64,000 nt of DNA from contig NC_090613.1 of assembly GCF_004359215.1 (NCBI RefSeq), forward strand, positions 1,783,509-1,847,508. Reading direction: 5' to 3'. Both the position numbers and the translations under genes were made by a program. Positions 51,101 to 61,060 of this stretch are shown piece by piece. The DNA is from Bremia lactucae. Lineage: Eukaryota; Oomycota; Peronosporomycetes; Peronosporales; Peronosporaceae. The notes below the pieces were generated by a model, which saw nothing but the letters and a program-made list of their open reading frames with translations, was not told where the DNA came from and made no database searches. Position 1 is the first letter of the stretch. Each line of letters starts with the position of its first letter.

Positions 51101-52146
51101 ATGAGCCTCAATATCGATTGGGCTGATTTCCCTCACCTCTCCGAACATCATCGGCAGGTGGCAGAGCACTTAGCGAAGTAGCTTGGCGAGCACGCCCTAG
51201 CCAGGCTCCTGGGTAGTCCTCCTAACCAATATGTTGCTCAGTTGGAGCAGTTTGAGGCATTTGTGCTCGGACAGCGGAGAGCGGCGTTCGAGGCACAGCG
51301 CCATGCTGCGGCGGAGTCCGTCACTCAGACTCAGGATGAGCTGAGGCTTGAGCAGGCTCGGAGCGAGGCTCTCAACAGGAATGTTGAGATGCTCTCCGCC
51401 CGGCCGCATCAGCTGAGGTCCATTTGGGTGGACCCGTCAAAGCTCGATGGAACTGCAGCGCACACGATTGCCCACTGGCTGTTAGCTGTGGAGCAGTGCG
51501 GTGTGGCGCATCTCATCGAAGAAGTAACCCGGATGGTGTCGTACGCCATGTCGCATTTGCACGGTACGGTAAGGCGTTCCCTTCATGGGCAATCTTTAAG
51601 ACAATAGTTTGCGCCATGTATCAGCCGCCGAACAACGAAGTTTCTCTTCAGGCGCGCTTCTTTGGAGCGAGATAGGCGAAGCGATCTCCGCAAGAATATG
51701 TGCGGGAGACGCGCTCGCTGTCGGCGTCCATTAGTGTTGGTCCGATACCGGAATACATTAAGGTGCCCACGTTCATGAATAGATTGCGACAACGCTCATC
51801 GCGACAGGCCCTTTTTAGAAAGGTGCTGTCGACGATGGAAGAGGCAATTCAAATTGCCTTAGTTGAGGAGCAATTATACAACAGTGCCTCGGCATCAGCT
51901 TGGCATAAGCCGTCGGCCGAGAGGTCAGATGTCACTTCCATGGAGTTGGGCAATGCAGACAGTGTCTGCTATAAATGCGGCAAGCGCGGCCATATGATGG
52001 CTCGCTGCTATGCCAGGGTCCCTGCTGGTGCGAAGACGCCCAGCAAGAGGACTCCCTTTCCAAAGGGCGATGGCAAGAACCAGCGTGGAAGACGCATGAT
52101 TTCTGCATCGACCACTGAGGGGTTAGGAAATGCAAAAGCGCAGTAG
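51101..52146 (+). pseudogene. Gag with CCHC zinc knuckle, gypsy family A copy 2
   Basis: Start MSLNIDWADFPHLSEHHRQV, a stop at about 51179, a coiled-coil-like stretch (EQFEAFVLGQRRAAFEAQRH, then SEALNRNVEM) and the capsid core DPSKLDGTAAHTIAHWLLAV. Frame 51700-52146 adds IPEYIKVPTFMNRLRQRSSR, EEAIQIALVEEQLYNSASAS and CYKCGKRGHMMARCYARV, a complete CX2CX4HX4C knuckle, and a basic tail. Two breaks (51179 and about 51607) interrupt an otherwise well-kept Gag. Confidence 0.85.
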
Positions 52147-52279
52147 GGGCGGGATGCCCTACTGACGCGGACTCTGAAGCTACCCCTAAGCTCAGAGTTG
52201 TCGAACAAATAATAAGCATAGTCTCGGTCGTCTCGTAATTTCGGGCCTCAACCCTGCTGGTCTATAGCGCTCAAGTACG

Positions 52280-53250
52280 AGGCTATGACCAGGTGATGAC
52301 GCTCACAGTTGATTCGGGTGCATCACAAAATCTTGTAAAACTCGCGGCTCTAAAACAAAGACCGGTGGTGTTTAAGTTGCTTTGCCAGGATGGCAAGCGA
52401 GATTAGGCGTCCGTTCGTTTAGCGAGCGGCCTGCTCGTCAAGTCTGAGGGAGTTCAAGTTGTACTCGCCTTCAGCTTTAGTGACTTCTCTTGTAAGGAAA
52501 AGTTCACAGTGCTAGGTATGGAGAGTCCGTATGACCTCATCCTTGGCATGCCATGGTTGGCAAAACACCAACCATGGATAGTCTGGCGTACACGCACAGT
52601 TGCTAACTCTAGTGGCTCCTGCGAGAGGCCTATACGCTGATGTCGTGTCGAACACAGTTGAGGGTGCGTTGACGGGATGTCAAACGTCACTAATTTCTAC
52701 CCAGCTCGTGGAGGCTAGTGTGGTAAAAAGGACGATGACAAGTCGTCATGCGTCCGAATGTCCTGTACAGAGCCGAGAGCCTGTGGCAGTAGACGGCGAG
52801 CTGACAAAAAATCAAGCGTCGCATGAACCGGCACAGTGCCTAGATCTTGGGGCGGTTGGAAGGGGTGCGTTAACCAGGAGAGCAACGACACCTGCTTCCC
52901 AGTCAAAGTTCGTGGTGACTCGAAGATTGAGTACTCGACAGATTAGGACGATCAAAGGCACGTCTAAACGAGTGACCTTTGGATTAGATCCTATTGAAGA
53001 GGACGGGCCTTCGAACGAGGTGTTCGAGGCCATCGAAGACAAAATAGCGGAGGCATCCTCAGCTGAGGTGCCCGAGCACGTCTTGAAATATGCCGAGGAG
53101 ATAGTACAGCTCCCGGAGATGTCGTGGGATCTGTTCCTTGCCGATTTAAGGAGGGAGAGATCCACGAAGTAGTCGCACCAGTTCCAGAAGAGAACTTGGT
53201 GGACTGTTCCACGTCGTCTACAATAAATGAGAGCGTCCTAGAAACGGACA
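52280..53250 (+). pseudogene. Aspartic protease and acidic spacer, gypsy family A copy 2
   Basis: LTVDSGASQNLVKLAALKQR (about 52301-52360) carries the DSGAS loop. YDLILGMPWLAKHQPWIVWR (about 52530-52590) is the second segment. The 190-codon frame 52600-53172 is the spacer: GCQTSLISTQLVEASVVKRT, AVDGELTKNQASHEPAQC, RVTFGLDPIEEDGPSNEVFE and EIVQLPEMSWDLFLADL. A shift near 52400 separates the protease halves. Confidence 0.85.
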
Positions 53251-54230
53251 AAAAAACGATTCGTTGTTCAAGGCTGGGATGCTTTGAGAGTCAGTCCGTT
53301 TTTTTATATTCTGTAGAAACGTCTTAATGTGTTCTTAGAAGAAGTGCCGAGCCGCCTACCAGCCGATAGGGGCATCGGGCACGAGATTGATTTGGAACCT
53401 GGCACTAAGTATCGTGTGACCAGGCAATGGCCGTTGCCGAGAGATCAAGTCGAATATATCGATGAATTTTTTGACAAGCGAGCCACGACGGGACATGTAC
53501 GTGAGAGCAAATTGCCTCACTGCAGCCCGACCTTCTGTGTGTGCGTAATGACACTGGTGGATGGCGCATGGTTCACGCTTATATATAATGTAAGCCGAAC
53601 ACGGCTACCATTCCGGCGCAAACGCCAATCCCGCGTAAAGATGCTTTTTTGAACTCCGTGGGAAAGTCAGCTATGATTTCCGCGTTGGATCTAAAGGATA
53701 GCTGCTATCAGGTACTCATGAGAGAGTCTAATGTAGCCAAAACGGTGGTAATCACCCCAAGCGGTATGCTTTGGGAGTGGCTTGGGATGCCCTAAGGTTT
53801 TAAAATTGCACCGGCAACATTCACCCGAGTAGTGGCTCACGTAATGCGTCAGCACCGTGTCTACGAGCTCAATTACTTTGACGATGTGTTCGTGCATAAT
53901 AGGGCCGAGGACGGGCTGAGCGATATAGAGTCGCACAAGCGTTATTTAGACGCTGTATTCCAGAATCTGGGTGACGCCCAATTGTACGTCAAAGTTCAAA
54001 AGCGAGTCATAGGTGTCCCCGACGTTCCTGTGATGGGCTGCATCGTAGGTACACCTGGTGTACGAGCAGATCCAGACAAGGTAAAATTGGGAAAGGAATG
54101 GCCAACCCCACGACATATGAAGGATTTGCACCAGTTTCTAGGTCTCGCTAATTGCTTGCAAAGGTAAAGCGAACTATGCAGAGCGGACAAAGTCATTGTA
54201 TGACCTCCTTAAAATGATTCAGAGTGGGAT
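53251..54230 (+). pseudogene. Reverse transcriptase, gypsy family A copy 2
   Basis: Frame 53329-53652 gives PSRLPADRGIGHEIDLEPGT and KYRVTRQWPLPRDQVEYIDE. The palm follows with LWEWLGMP-GFKIAPATFT. Frame 53832-54167 contains NYFDDVFVHNRAEDGLSDIE (YxDD box intact), GCIVGTPGVRADPDKV and RHMKDLHQFLGLANCLQR. Frameshifts at about 53550 and 53790 inactivate it. Confidence 0.85.
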
Positions 54231-54715
54231 TGGTCAAAGATGCGTTCGCATCAGTGAAGCAATCTCTTGTAGACACCGGTATTGGCATTGCCAAACGCGG
54301 ATTAGCCCTTTCGCGTCGTCTGCGATGCAAGTAATTTTGCAATCGGCAGCGCTTATGTAGAAGGATCACGACGGCGTCGACCGTGTCATTTCTTATCAGT
54401 ACCGGCTTTTAAAGCCGCGGAACTGAATTAACCTGTGCATGACAAGGAGCTACTTTCAATAAAGAATGCTCTTGGTAAGTTTCGAGTGCACCTATTAGGC
54501 ACCGAACCATTTGTGGTTTTACGGATCACGTATCATTGTGGACCGCAATAAACTCACCGCACCTCTCGCCTAGAATGGCAAGATGACTAACATTCTTCTC
54601 TGAGTTTAATTTCAAAGTTGAATACAAGCCGGGTAAGTCGAATGTCTTGGCTGACGCATTATCGCGCAGACCAGACTTCAAGGCAAGACACCAGTAAAGT
54701 GTGTCTCGTGCTAAG
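54231..54715 (+). pseudogene. RNase H domain, gypsy family A copy 2
   Basis: Decayed frames show CDASNFAIGSA, DRVISYQYRLLKPRN, HDKELLSIKNALGKFRVHLL, then TDHVSL and FKVEYKPGKSNVLADALSRR. The catalytic CDAS Asp remains, but stops (for example near 54357) and a missing base near 54520 break it. Confidence 0.75.
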
Positions 54716-56100
54716 ACACAAGTTTAGTCGTCAACGTTGGCAGCCATGGAGGTCTATAACGTAACGAGCTCGTTGGCTTCCAAAATAAAGGAAAGCTAGT
54801 CAGGACGAACGTTGTCGCCTGTTTGTTGGATCACTTCGGTGGACGAAAGGTCTCCCTTCCGTCGCATTTGAAGGCTAAGCTAATTTGTATTAGCTACAGC
54901 GATGGCCTGTCATGGCATCAGCAGTCATCTTGTGATCCTTTGAGAATCTATGTCCCCCATGACACAGATCTCAAGCTGAAGATCCTTCACGAGCTCCATG
55001 ATGCACCATCGAGTGGACATCTGGGCCGTTGGAAGACATTCTTACGAATGGCGGAGAAATTTTGTGGCCACACCTGTATCTGCGAACAGTGTCAGCGCAT
55101 AACGCCTGCACCGCCCAGCAGTGCACCATTGTAGACGCTGCCGATTCCAAAGGATTTTTGGTAGTCAGTCTAGGCTTCATGTTTTGCATGCCGCCCGACC
55201 ACAAGGGTCGGACGGGGGTTCGTCGTTTTTGTAGACAGACTGAGCAAAACGGTGCATTTAGCACCACGATCACAGGCAAGGAGGCAGCTCTCTTGGTTTT
55301 GAATCATGTTTACCGACTACACGGGATGCACGAGTCCATAGTATCGGACCGGGATCCACGATTTACGTCTGGTTTTTGGCGACATGTGTTTGAGCTGCTG
55401 GGTAGCAAGCTCCACATGTCGACCGCAGATCATCCCCAGACCGATGGTCAAACAGAACCGTGCCAATCGGGTCGTGGCGGATGTATTACGCACGATAGCG
55501 ACTCCCAACGAATGGAGCGAACAATTGCCCTTCGTGAAGTTCACCATAAATAACAGTGTCCACGCCAGTACGGGTGAGGCACTCTTTTGTATTGATGGAC
55601 TGCGCCATCCTCGGATGTCAGTCTCGTTGGTGCGCAGCCCGAGTCTTAGTGGGGAGGGCCCCTCACTATGCTGGGTGCGAAACGGGGACAAAGTTTCGTC
55701 ATTATGACGATGACCGGCGAGGATATCATGTTAAGGACAGAAACTTGCCCTAGTGACCTTGCCGGTTTAGCAGTGGTCAGTATAAAGCCACGGCAAGGAA
55801 TGCCTGTGCTCCTAAGCAATAACGCTGTTTCGCTATTGACAACTACGTCCTATGATCGACCTTTTGGCGGTATCATAGGCGACTTTGACGCAAAAATCGT
55901 GAGCGAGGCTCAACGCGTTGTGGATGATTGTTTTTGCTTGTCATGTGCGCTTTCCATCGCGTCACGGACACGAAATGTCCGTGACGCGACGGAAAGCGCA
56001 CAGACAAGCAAAAACAATATGCAGACCAAAATAGTCGCAAAAACAATGAACGCTTTAGAGTGGGAGAAGAAGTACTATTAAGTACTGCTCCCCTACCTAA
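54716..56100 (+). pseudogene. Integrase, gypsy family A copy 2 (with foldback duplication)
   Basis: DHFGGRKVSLPSHLKAKLIC opens the domain. HDAPSSGHLGRWKTF and CEQCQRITPAPPSS form the zinc module, from which about 35 bases between the His and Cys pairs are deleted. YRLHGMHESIVSDRDPRFTS then GFWRHVFELLGSKLHMSTAD and HPQTDGQTEPCQSG give the second Asp and the (frameshifted) Glu region. At 55927-56018 an inverted copy of downstream sequence replaces coding DNA. Confidence 0.85.
55927..56018. repeat. Near-perfect 44-bp inverted repeat, 5-base loop
   Basis: Arms 55927-55970 and 55976-56018 pair with one single-base gap around CGAAA. In A copies 1 and 3 the left arm position holds normal integrase sequence (GATGAGCGATTAGCCATCAC), so the left arm is an inverted copy of the right arm that replaced it. 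Confidence 0.9.
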
Positions 56101-56700
56101 AATGCAGTTTCTCTACTACCTGGAGGTACGACGAAATTATTGCCGCATTTTATCGGGCCTTCAACGGTGTCCAAAGAGGTTGAAAACATAAATTATAGGC
56201 TGACCCATCCCCCTTATATGAGGACGCACCCCATATGAGTCCAGATCGACGCTCGACTCACAGTCAGCGTCACCATCGGTCTCCTTGGACGGATTGGGGT
56301 ATGTGATCTCGTCTTGATCAACACTCACAGTCGGCTTCACCATCGGTCTCCTTGGACGGATGGGGTATGTGATCTCTTCTTGATCAACATACCCCCATCC
56401 GTCCAAGGAGACCGATGGTGACGCCGACTGTGAGTCGAGCGTCGATCTGGTGAGGAAGACGGGGAAGGTGAACAACTTCCAGCCGAATGACTCCGACCAC
56501 GATACAGACATAGAGAGCGAGGGGTATCACGCGCGTAACGCGGATCCCTCAGCATCAACTATTCTAAAAGGTCCAGCCGAAGTTTCAGCCTTTTGAAACC
56601 CTTGGGATCCTTCGCGCGGACATCGTGAAGATCCGAATTCAGTCGCGAGACTTGACTTTCGAACTCGCAGGCGCTGAGCGCCGCTGAACGATCCGTCGTT
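56101..56700 (+). pseudogene. Integrase C-terminal tail, gypsy family A copy 2 (rearranged)
   Basis: The GPF-type region (56150-56230) is decayed. The acidic segment that should read YPHPSKETDGDADCESSVDL appears once forward (56388-56450) and twice inverted (56241-56303 and 56324-56369). The sense linker SESEGYHARNADPSAS-like follows to about 56570. Confidence 0.65.
56241..56450. repeat. Triple foldback: two inverted copies and one forward copy of a ~60-bp block
   Basis: The forward block 56388-56450 (CATACCCCCATCCGTCCAAG to GTCGATCTGG) is present as reverse complement at 56241-56303 and, partially, at 56324-56369. The copies differ at a few bases. Confidence 0.85.
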
Positions 56701-56720
56701 CAGCAGCGCTCAGCGCCTGC
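56667..56720. repeat. 25-bp inverted repeat, 4-base loop
   Basis: GCAGGCGCTGAGCGCCGCTG (left) pairs with CAGCAGCGCTCAGCGCCTGC (right) around TCCG with one mismatch or gap. The A copy 1 counterpart (about 46023-46065) has only the right arm, so the left arm is again an inverted copy. Confidence 0.85.
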
Positions 56721-56749
56721 TAGTGAACGGAAGCGGGATAGACTGCCGC

Positions 56750-56995
56750 GAGTACGTGGGCGAAATCGCCGCTCCTATCGGGCGCCACCTGTACTGATGG
56801 ATGCTGCTGGGAACCAACACTTCCTTGTTGGAAGGTCATTGCCCACCGCTCCGTGCAGCAGAAGCATCAAATCTTCGTCCAGTAGAAAGGATACCCACGA
56901 GTTTTGACTCTTGGGAACCGGTCGACGCCCTGCGCATTGACGTACCGGGCCTGGTGTCTGCCTATGAAAAGGACCGCTAGTTGTCGCCCGCTAGT
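56750..56995 (+). pseudogene. Chromodomain, gypsy family A copy 2
   Basis: Frames read NTSLLEGHCPPLRAAEA, then FDSWEPVDALRIDVPGLVSA and YEKDR, matching the chromodomain of copy 1 with a stop in the QWKGYP core and frame changes. aORF-A follows on the opposite strand. Confidence 0.7.
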
Positions 56996-56999
56996 TTCA

Positions 57000-57922
57000 T
57001 ATGGACTAGCAACATCGGCGTGATGAGTAAAAACAGGGGGTACAGTACCACCCATGATTTTTTTTCACATGCATGCAAGCGAAATAAAGTCGCTGCGATC
57101 GCTGTTTCGCCACATTGGAATGTGGCTGAACGCGGCGCAGGAATTCCGCTCCGTGTTGGTCGGTTGATTCATTTGAATGCAACACGACCAGGATCGGGGA
57201 ACTGAGCCTTCCACGAAATATAGATGCCATAATAATTATGTGCATCTAGAGTAGCGCACTGTAGGAGCGACGCACTCGTTCCATACGAAGAAGGCCATTC
57301 GGATGGAGGTGGCATGGTAATATGCAACCAGTCACACAGCAACGTTCACTGTGATTGGCATGTGACACCGACTGGACACGCTCACGTGCCGTCGATAAGG
57401 CATTACGCTCGGGATCTTCTGCGTCAGACCCATTGTGAATGATGGTCTGAACGACAGGTGTTGTGGTTCCACCCAACTGAGAAGTAGCTGCGCCCTAAAG
57501 GGCAGCGCTCTCACGAAAGGTCGCTGCGCTAGCTAGCGAAGCGATTATAGTTGGCCATCCATCGCATAGTAGTGATGAGCACAGCAAGCTTATGAGAAAG
57601 GATGATGGCGCGTTATTGCCCATCCAAATTTCACTCATTGCTCCTAACACGGACACGTCCAACGTTGCAAAGGCCAACTTGCCTTTGAACAAAGCAACTG
57701 TCTCGTCGCTGAGGAGATGGCAGCGGTGTCGACTCGTTGTGGTCAGCAATAAGCGACGGATCTATATCCTCACTGTGAAAGCGAGATGGATCTGTAAGTC
57801 CAGATAGCGCGACAGCAGCAGTAGCTGTCGGCGTAGCAACTGAGACACTTGACGACGACTGCGAGTGCGCTTCGGGGTGTCTTTGCGGACGACCCACGAG
57901 CTTTGTCCCTTTAAAGTGGCAT
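57000..57922 (-). pseudogene. Antisense ORF of family A copy 2 (aORF-A)
   Basis: ATG at 57922 corresponds to the MPPKRG start (here MPL-KG). Frames include DPSRFHSEDIDPSLIADHNE, IHNGSDAEDPERNALSTARE, RVQSVSHANHSERCCVTGCI, then VVLHSNESTDQHGAEFLRRV and QPHSNVAKQRSQRLYFACMH. The middle (about 57540-57720) is rearranged and partly inverted. Position between chromodomain and 3' LTR is the same as in copies 1 and 3. Confidence 0.55.
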
Positions 57923-58071
57923 GTCAGACACCGTGTGATGACAAGGATGTACACACACTGGTCGCTAAGGGTGATAGAGAGAACTAAAAAGCGGCGCGTA
58001 AAGCAGCTCGCTGTTCCTCTTCCTCACGCTGACAATATTACAAAAATGTAGAATGCTTTCTTGAAGAGGGG

Positions 58072-58199
58072 TGTGATTTAATGGGTTTAAGTTGCCCAGA
58101 TGTTTCACAAAATCGATTAATTACACTTTGTGTACTTAACGGGGTGGTCAATTACTTTATGTAAAGTAATTAGACCTGTGGTGCACAAAGTGTCCCACA
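58072..58199 (+). repeat. LTR-A, truncated 3' LTR of A copy 2
   Basis: Starts TGTGATTTAATGGGTTTAAG (decayed form of TGTAACGGGC...) after a purine-rich GAAGAGGGG tract. Matches the first ~130 bp of LTR-A (GATTAATTACACTTTGTGTA, TTAACGGGGTGGTCAATTAC) and ends at 58199 against integrase sequence. Confidence 0.75.
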
Positions 58200-58501
58200 C
58201 GGGGCTCGTCGTCTTTGTAGACAGGCTGAGCAAAATGGTGCATTAAGCACCATATAGCACCACGGTCACAGGCAAGGAGACAGCTCTCTTGTTCATGAAT
58301 CATGTGTACCGACTACACGGGATGCCCGAGTCCATAGTTCTGGACCGGGATTCAAGATTCGTCGGTTTTTTTGCGACATCTGTTTGAGTGCTGGGTAGCA
58401 AGCTCCACATGTCAACAGCCGATCACCACCAGACCGACGACCAAACAGAACTTGCCAATCGAGTCGAGGCGGATGTATTGCACACGGTAGTGACTACCCT
58501 T
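58200..58501 (+). pseudogene. Integrase core fragment, gypsy family A
   Basis: The frame reads LVVFVDRLSKMVH, then TGKETALLFMNHVYRLHGMP, ESIVLDRDSRF (SDRDPRF with changes) and LHMSTADHHQTDDQTELANR. It is a lone piece between an LTR-A and an LTR-C and belongs to no complete element here. Confidence 0.8.
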
Positions 58502-58997
58502 TGTTAGTACTGCTACCAGTACTAGCCAACCTGCACTCATCACAGTGAATGAGGGGTGACTCGGTTACTTCTAGTTAACGACGTGCAGAGGCAGATTACA
58601 GTTAAGTAAGTAGTATTTGCTACCAAAGATTAGCTCTAAGGCTTTTAGAAATAGAAAAAGTAAAACTGTATTAATATAATAAGTTCTAATGTAACGATCT
58701 GCTATCCGCTACTGACTTTATTATATTAATAGCAAACTATGTATGGCGCCTACTTGCGCACCGCACAATCGTGTCTTACAAGGATTGGTGGGGTTAATTT
58801 AAACTTAAATCAACCAATCAATACAAGTGATGTCTTATTGCGTCAATATTACCAAATTTGGTGATAGTGGAACTATTAAGTATAAAAAAATGAAGACAAT
58901 AATTTTGTACTTCTTTATTGATTTCCTTTTATAGGAAACGATATTTATTATTCCTCTTGAAAGAAATAATATTTATGCAACGGGACACCCCGTTACA
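58502..58997 (+). repeat. LTR-C, copy 3 (most complete)
   Basis: Starts TGTTAGTACTGCTACCAGTA and ends CGGGACACCCCGTTACA, giving TG...CA ends and about 496 bp. The gag-like leader follows. It defines the family C LTR used for the other copies. Confidence 0.8.
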
Positions 58998-60250
58998 TCA
59001 CCCCCCTCTTAACCGAAAATCACAATAGTGACTGATATAGGATGACAGGAAATGCTATTGTGTCTTTCCCTGTAATTTTGCATTATTGGTTTTAATCAAA
59101 ATACCGATTTAATTTTCAAAAATTGATGTTCAAAAAAATAAACACAGCGATTAAAAAGTCTGTGTGAGGCCGCAAAACTGACAGCTGCACAGATCAGTGC
59201 AGCTCTTGGTAGTGCAAATGTTGGTAGTGCAAATGTTTCTGTAGACGCTAATGCGTCTACGGCGGAGAATTCGTCACCTCCTGCTCCCATTGGAGGTGAC
59301 CAAAACATGTCATCTGTTGATGACATTGCAGCTGACGGTGACTAGTCACATGCTACACCAATTGTAGGTAACTGGTCCAAGTCACCGTCGTCGCCCGACT
59401 CAGTGGCTACCGTGAAGGCCGCCATATCACTCGGGGCCGAGCCCGTTAAACCTTTCGGTTCTAACGTGACAACTAAAGAGGTAATAACGAAGTTGATCGA
59501 CTCGTCTGACCTCTTTGGTGGGAATTCATCCGATGATGACTCTGTGAGCTACGACCACTCTGGGTATGTTAGTATGCGTCACCAGGAACTAAGTTTTTGT
59601 GAAGAGAAGAATGCTGGTAGTGGTACTAGCTTGCATCACCAGTAAAGGTGTGATTTTTATGATCGCTCCGAGAGCCATGTTAGCGTTAACGTTAACATGA
59701 GTCAACAGGAGAGGGACCGCAATACGTTGCGGCTCGCTCCCGAAAAGAAGTCTTGGTTGCACTCTAGGGTAACCTAGCTCGTTGGTCTGGTTTGCTTGAC
59801 GATCGATATCATATTCCGTTGTTCGACTTATCCAGGCTTGACTAGCCTGGTGAGGATGAAACGGAATTCTTGATCGATGCCTTTTCCGGCATCGTTGGTA
59901 CGCTTGTAAGCCGGCAAAGGATGTCAAACCTATGTCCCAAGCTTGGACAGCTTTTGTACAGAATGTACAAAGCATAGACCGTGAGGTCTGGCTTGACAAA
60001 CTGTGTGCTTTCCGTAAACGGCTCGAAAAACGGACCGTAGTTGGTGCACGCTACAAGCTGCACCGTTTGTCTAGCGAGACAAGGATACCTTGCCTCTCGT
60101 GGGGGGACTCATGTCCATGCTGTTATAAGGGCGAAGGTCATGCCCTTAAGGAAGCATACTCCAATAAAGATCATTGGAGGACGCTCATCATTTGTGAGAT
60201 GCGCTTAGGGATTGAGAACCTCCAATCTTTTTACGAGCACGGGATGTGCT
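58998..60250 (+). pseudogene. Family C gag-like protein (unrecognised)
   Basis: Frames give REAAKL, ISAALGSANV and NSSPPAPIGGDQNMSSVDDI. Then 59403-59645 (LGAEPVKPFGSNVTTKEVIT, SSDLFGGNSSDDDSVSYDHS) and 59932-60252 (QAWTAFVQNVQSIDREVWLD, RLEKRTVVGARYKLHRLSSE, then PCLSWGDSCPCCYKGEGHAL). The C-x-C-C cluster near 60105 could be a metal-binding site. Position after the LTR suggests Gag, but no capsid or knuckle pattern is clear. It is cut at 60250 by family A RT. Confidence 0.5.
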
Positions 60251-60960
60251 AATTCTCTGATGAACCCTGAAGGATTTGCACCAATTCCTAGGTCTCGCTA
60301 ATTACTTGTTAAGGTAAAGCAAGAACTATGCAGAGCGAACTAAGCCATTGTCTGACCTCCTTATAAAGGATGCAGAATGGGTTTCGTAAAAGATCAAGAA
60401 GATGCTTTCACATCAGTGAAGCAATCTTTTGTAGGCACCGGTCTTGGCATTGCCAAACGCGGATAAGCCCTTTCGCGTCGTCTGCGATGCAAGCAATTTT
60501 GCAATAGGCAGCGCGCGCATGCAGAAGGATGACGATGGTGTCGACCGCGTTATCTCTTATCAGTCCAGGCTTTTGAAGTCGCGTAACTGAATTGCCCTGA
60601 GTATGACAAAGAGCTACTTTCAATAAAGTATGCTTTTGTCAAGTTTCGTGTCCACCTATTGGGCACCGAACCATTTGTGGTTTATACGGATCACGCATCA
60701 CTGCGGACCGCAATAAACTCACCGCATTTCTCGCCTAAAATGGCAAGATGGCTCACATTCTTCTCTGAATCTAATTTCAAAGTTGAATACAAGCCGGGTA
60801 AGTCGAATGTCTTGGCTGATGCTTTATCGCGCAGACCAGACTTCGAGGAAAGACACCAGGAAAGTGTGTCTCTTTTTAAGGCACAAGTTGAGTCGTCAAC
60901 GTTGGCAGCCATGAAGCCATACCTCGTAACGAGCTCGTTAGCCTCTGACATACAAGAGAG
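60251..60960 (+). pseudogene. RT connection and RNase H, gypsy family A (fifth copy)
   Basis: LKDLHQFLGLANYLLR starts abruptly. CDASNFAIGSARMQKDDDGV and DRVISYQSRLLKS follow, then FVVYTDHASLRTAINSPHFS, PKMARWLTFF and NVLADALSRRPDFEERHQES. The RNase H is nearly whole but split by a stop near 60590. Confidence 0.85.
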
Positions 60961-61060
60961 CTACCTCCGTTTTCTTGTCGTCTTAAATTACAAAGTTATA
61001 GTTTACATCTTAACATCAACTCAAACAAAATCTGTATTATCTATTGAAGCTGGACTAAAA
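60961..61060. other. ~96-bp AT-rich insertion in the RNase H-integrase linker
   Basis: Between SYLR and the TLSPAVQSLRW-like continuation, about 96 bases absent from the other A copies replace a CAGTCAGGACGACCAC-like sequence. The insert is AT-rich and has no visible terminal repeats or target duplication. Confidence 0.6.

Larger units (their letters stand above)
46805..51993. repeat. 2,595-bp direct duplication (46805-49398 and 49400-51993) joined at an N
   Basis: Every position x in 46805-49398 matches x+2595, with only a handful of single-base differences (for example near 46910, 46935 and 46995). The unit contains part of aORF-A, both tandem LTR-A copies and most of Gag A2. The join is one N at 49399 placed within a zinc-knuckle codon and aORF sequence. 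This looks like two assembled versions (haplotypes) of one locus; a true tandem duplication is less likely. Confidence 0.9.

Noticed and set aside
59403..59645. Possible secreted effector (80-codon acidic ORF)
   Set aside because: No signal peptide or RxLR/LxLFLAK-type motif. It continues the family C gag-like protein. I saw no effector candidate anywhere in the window.
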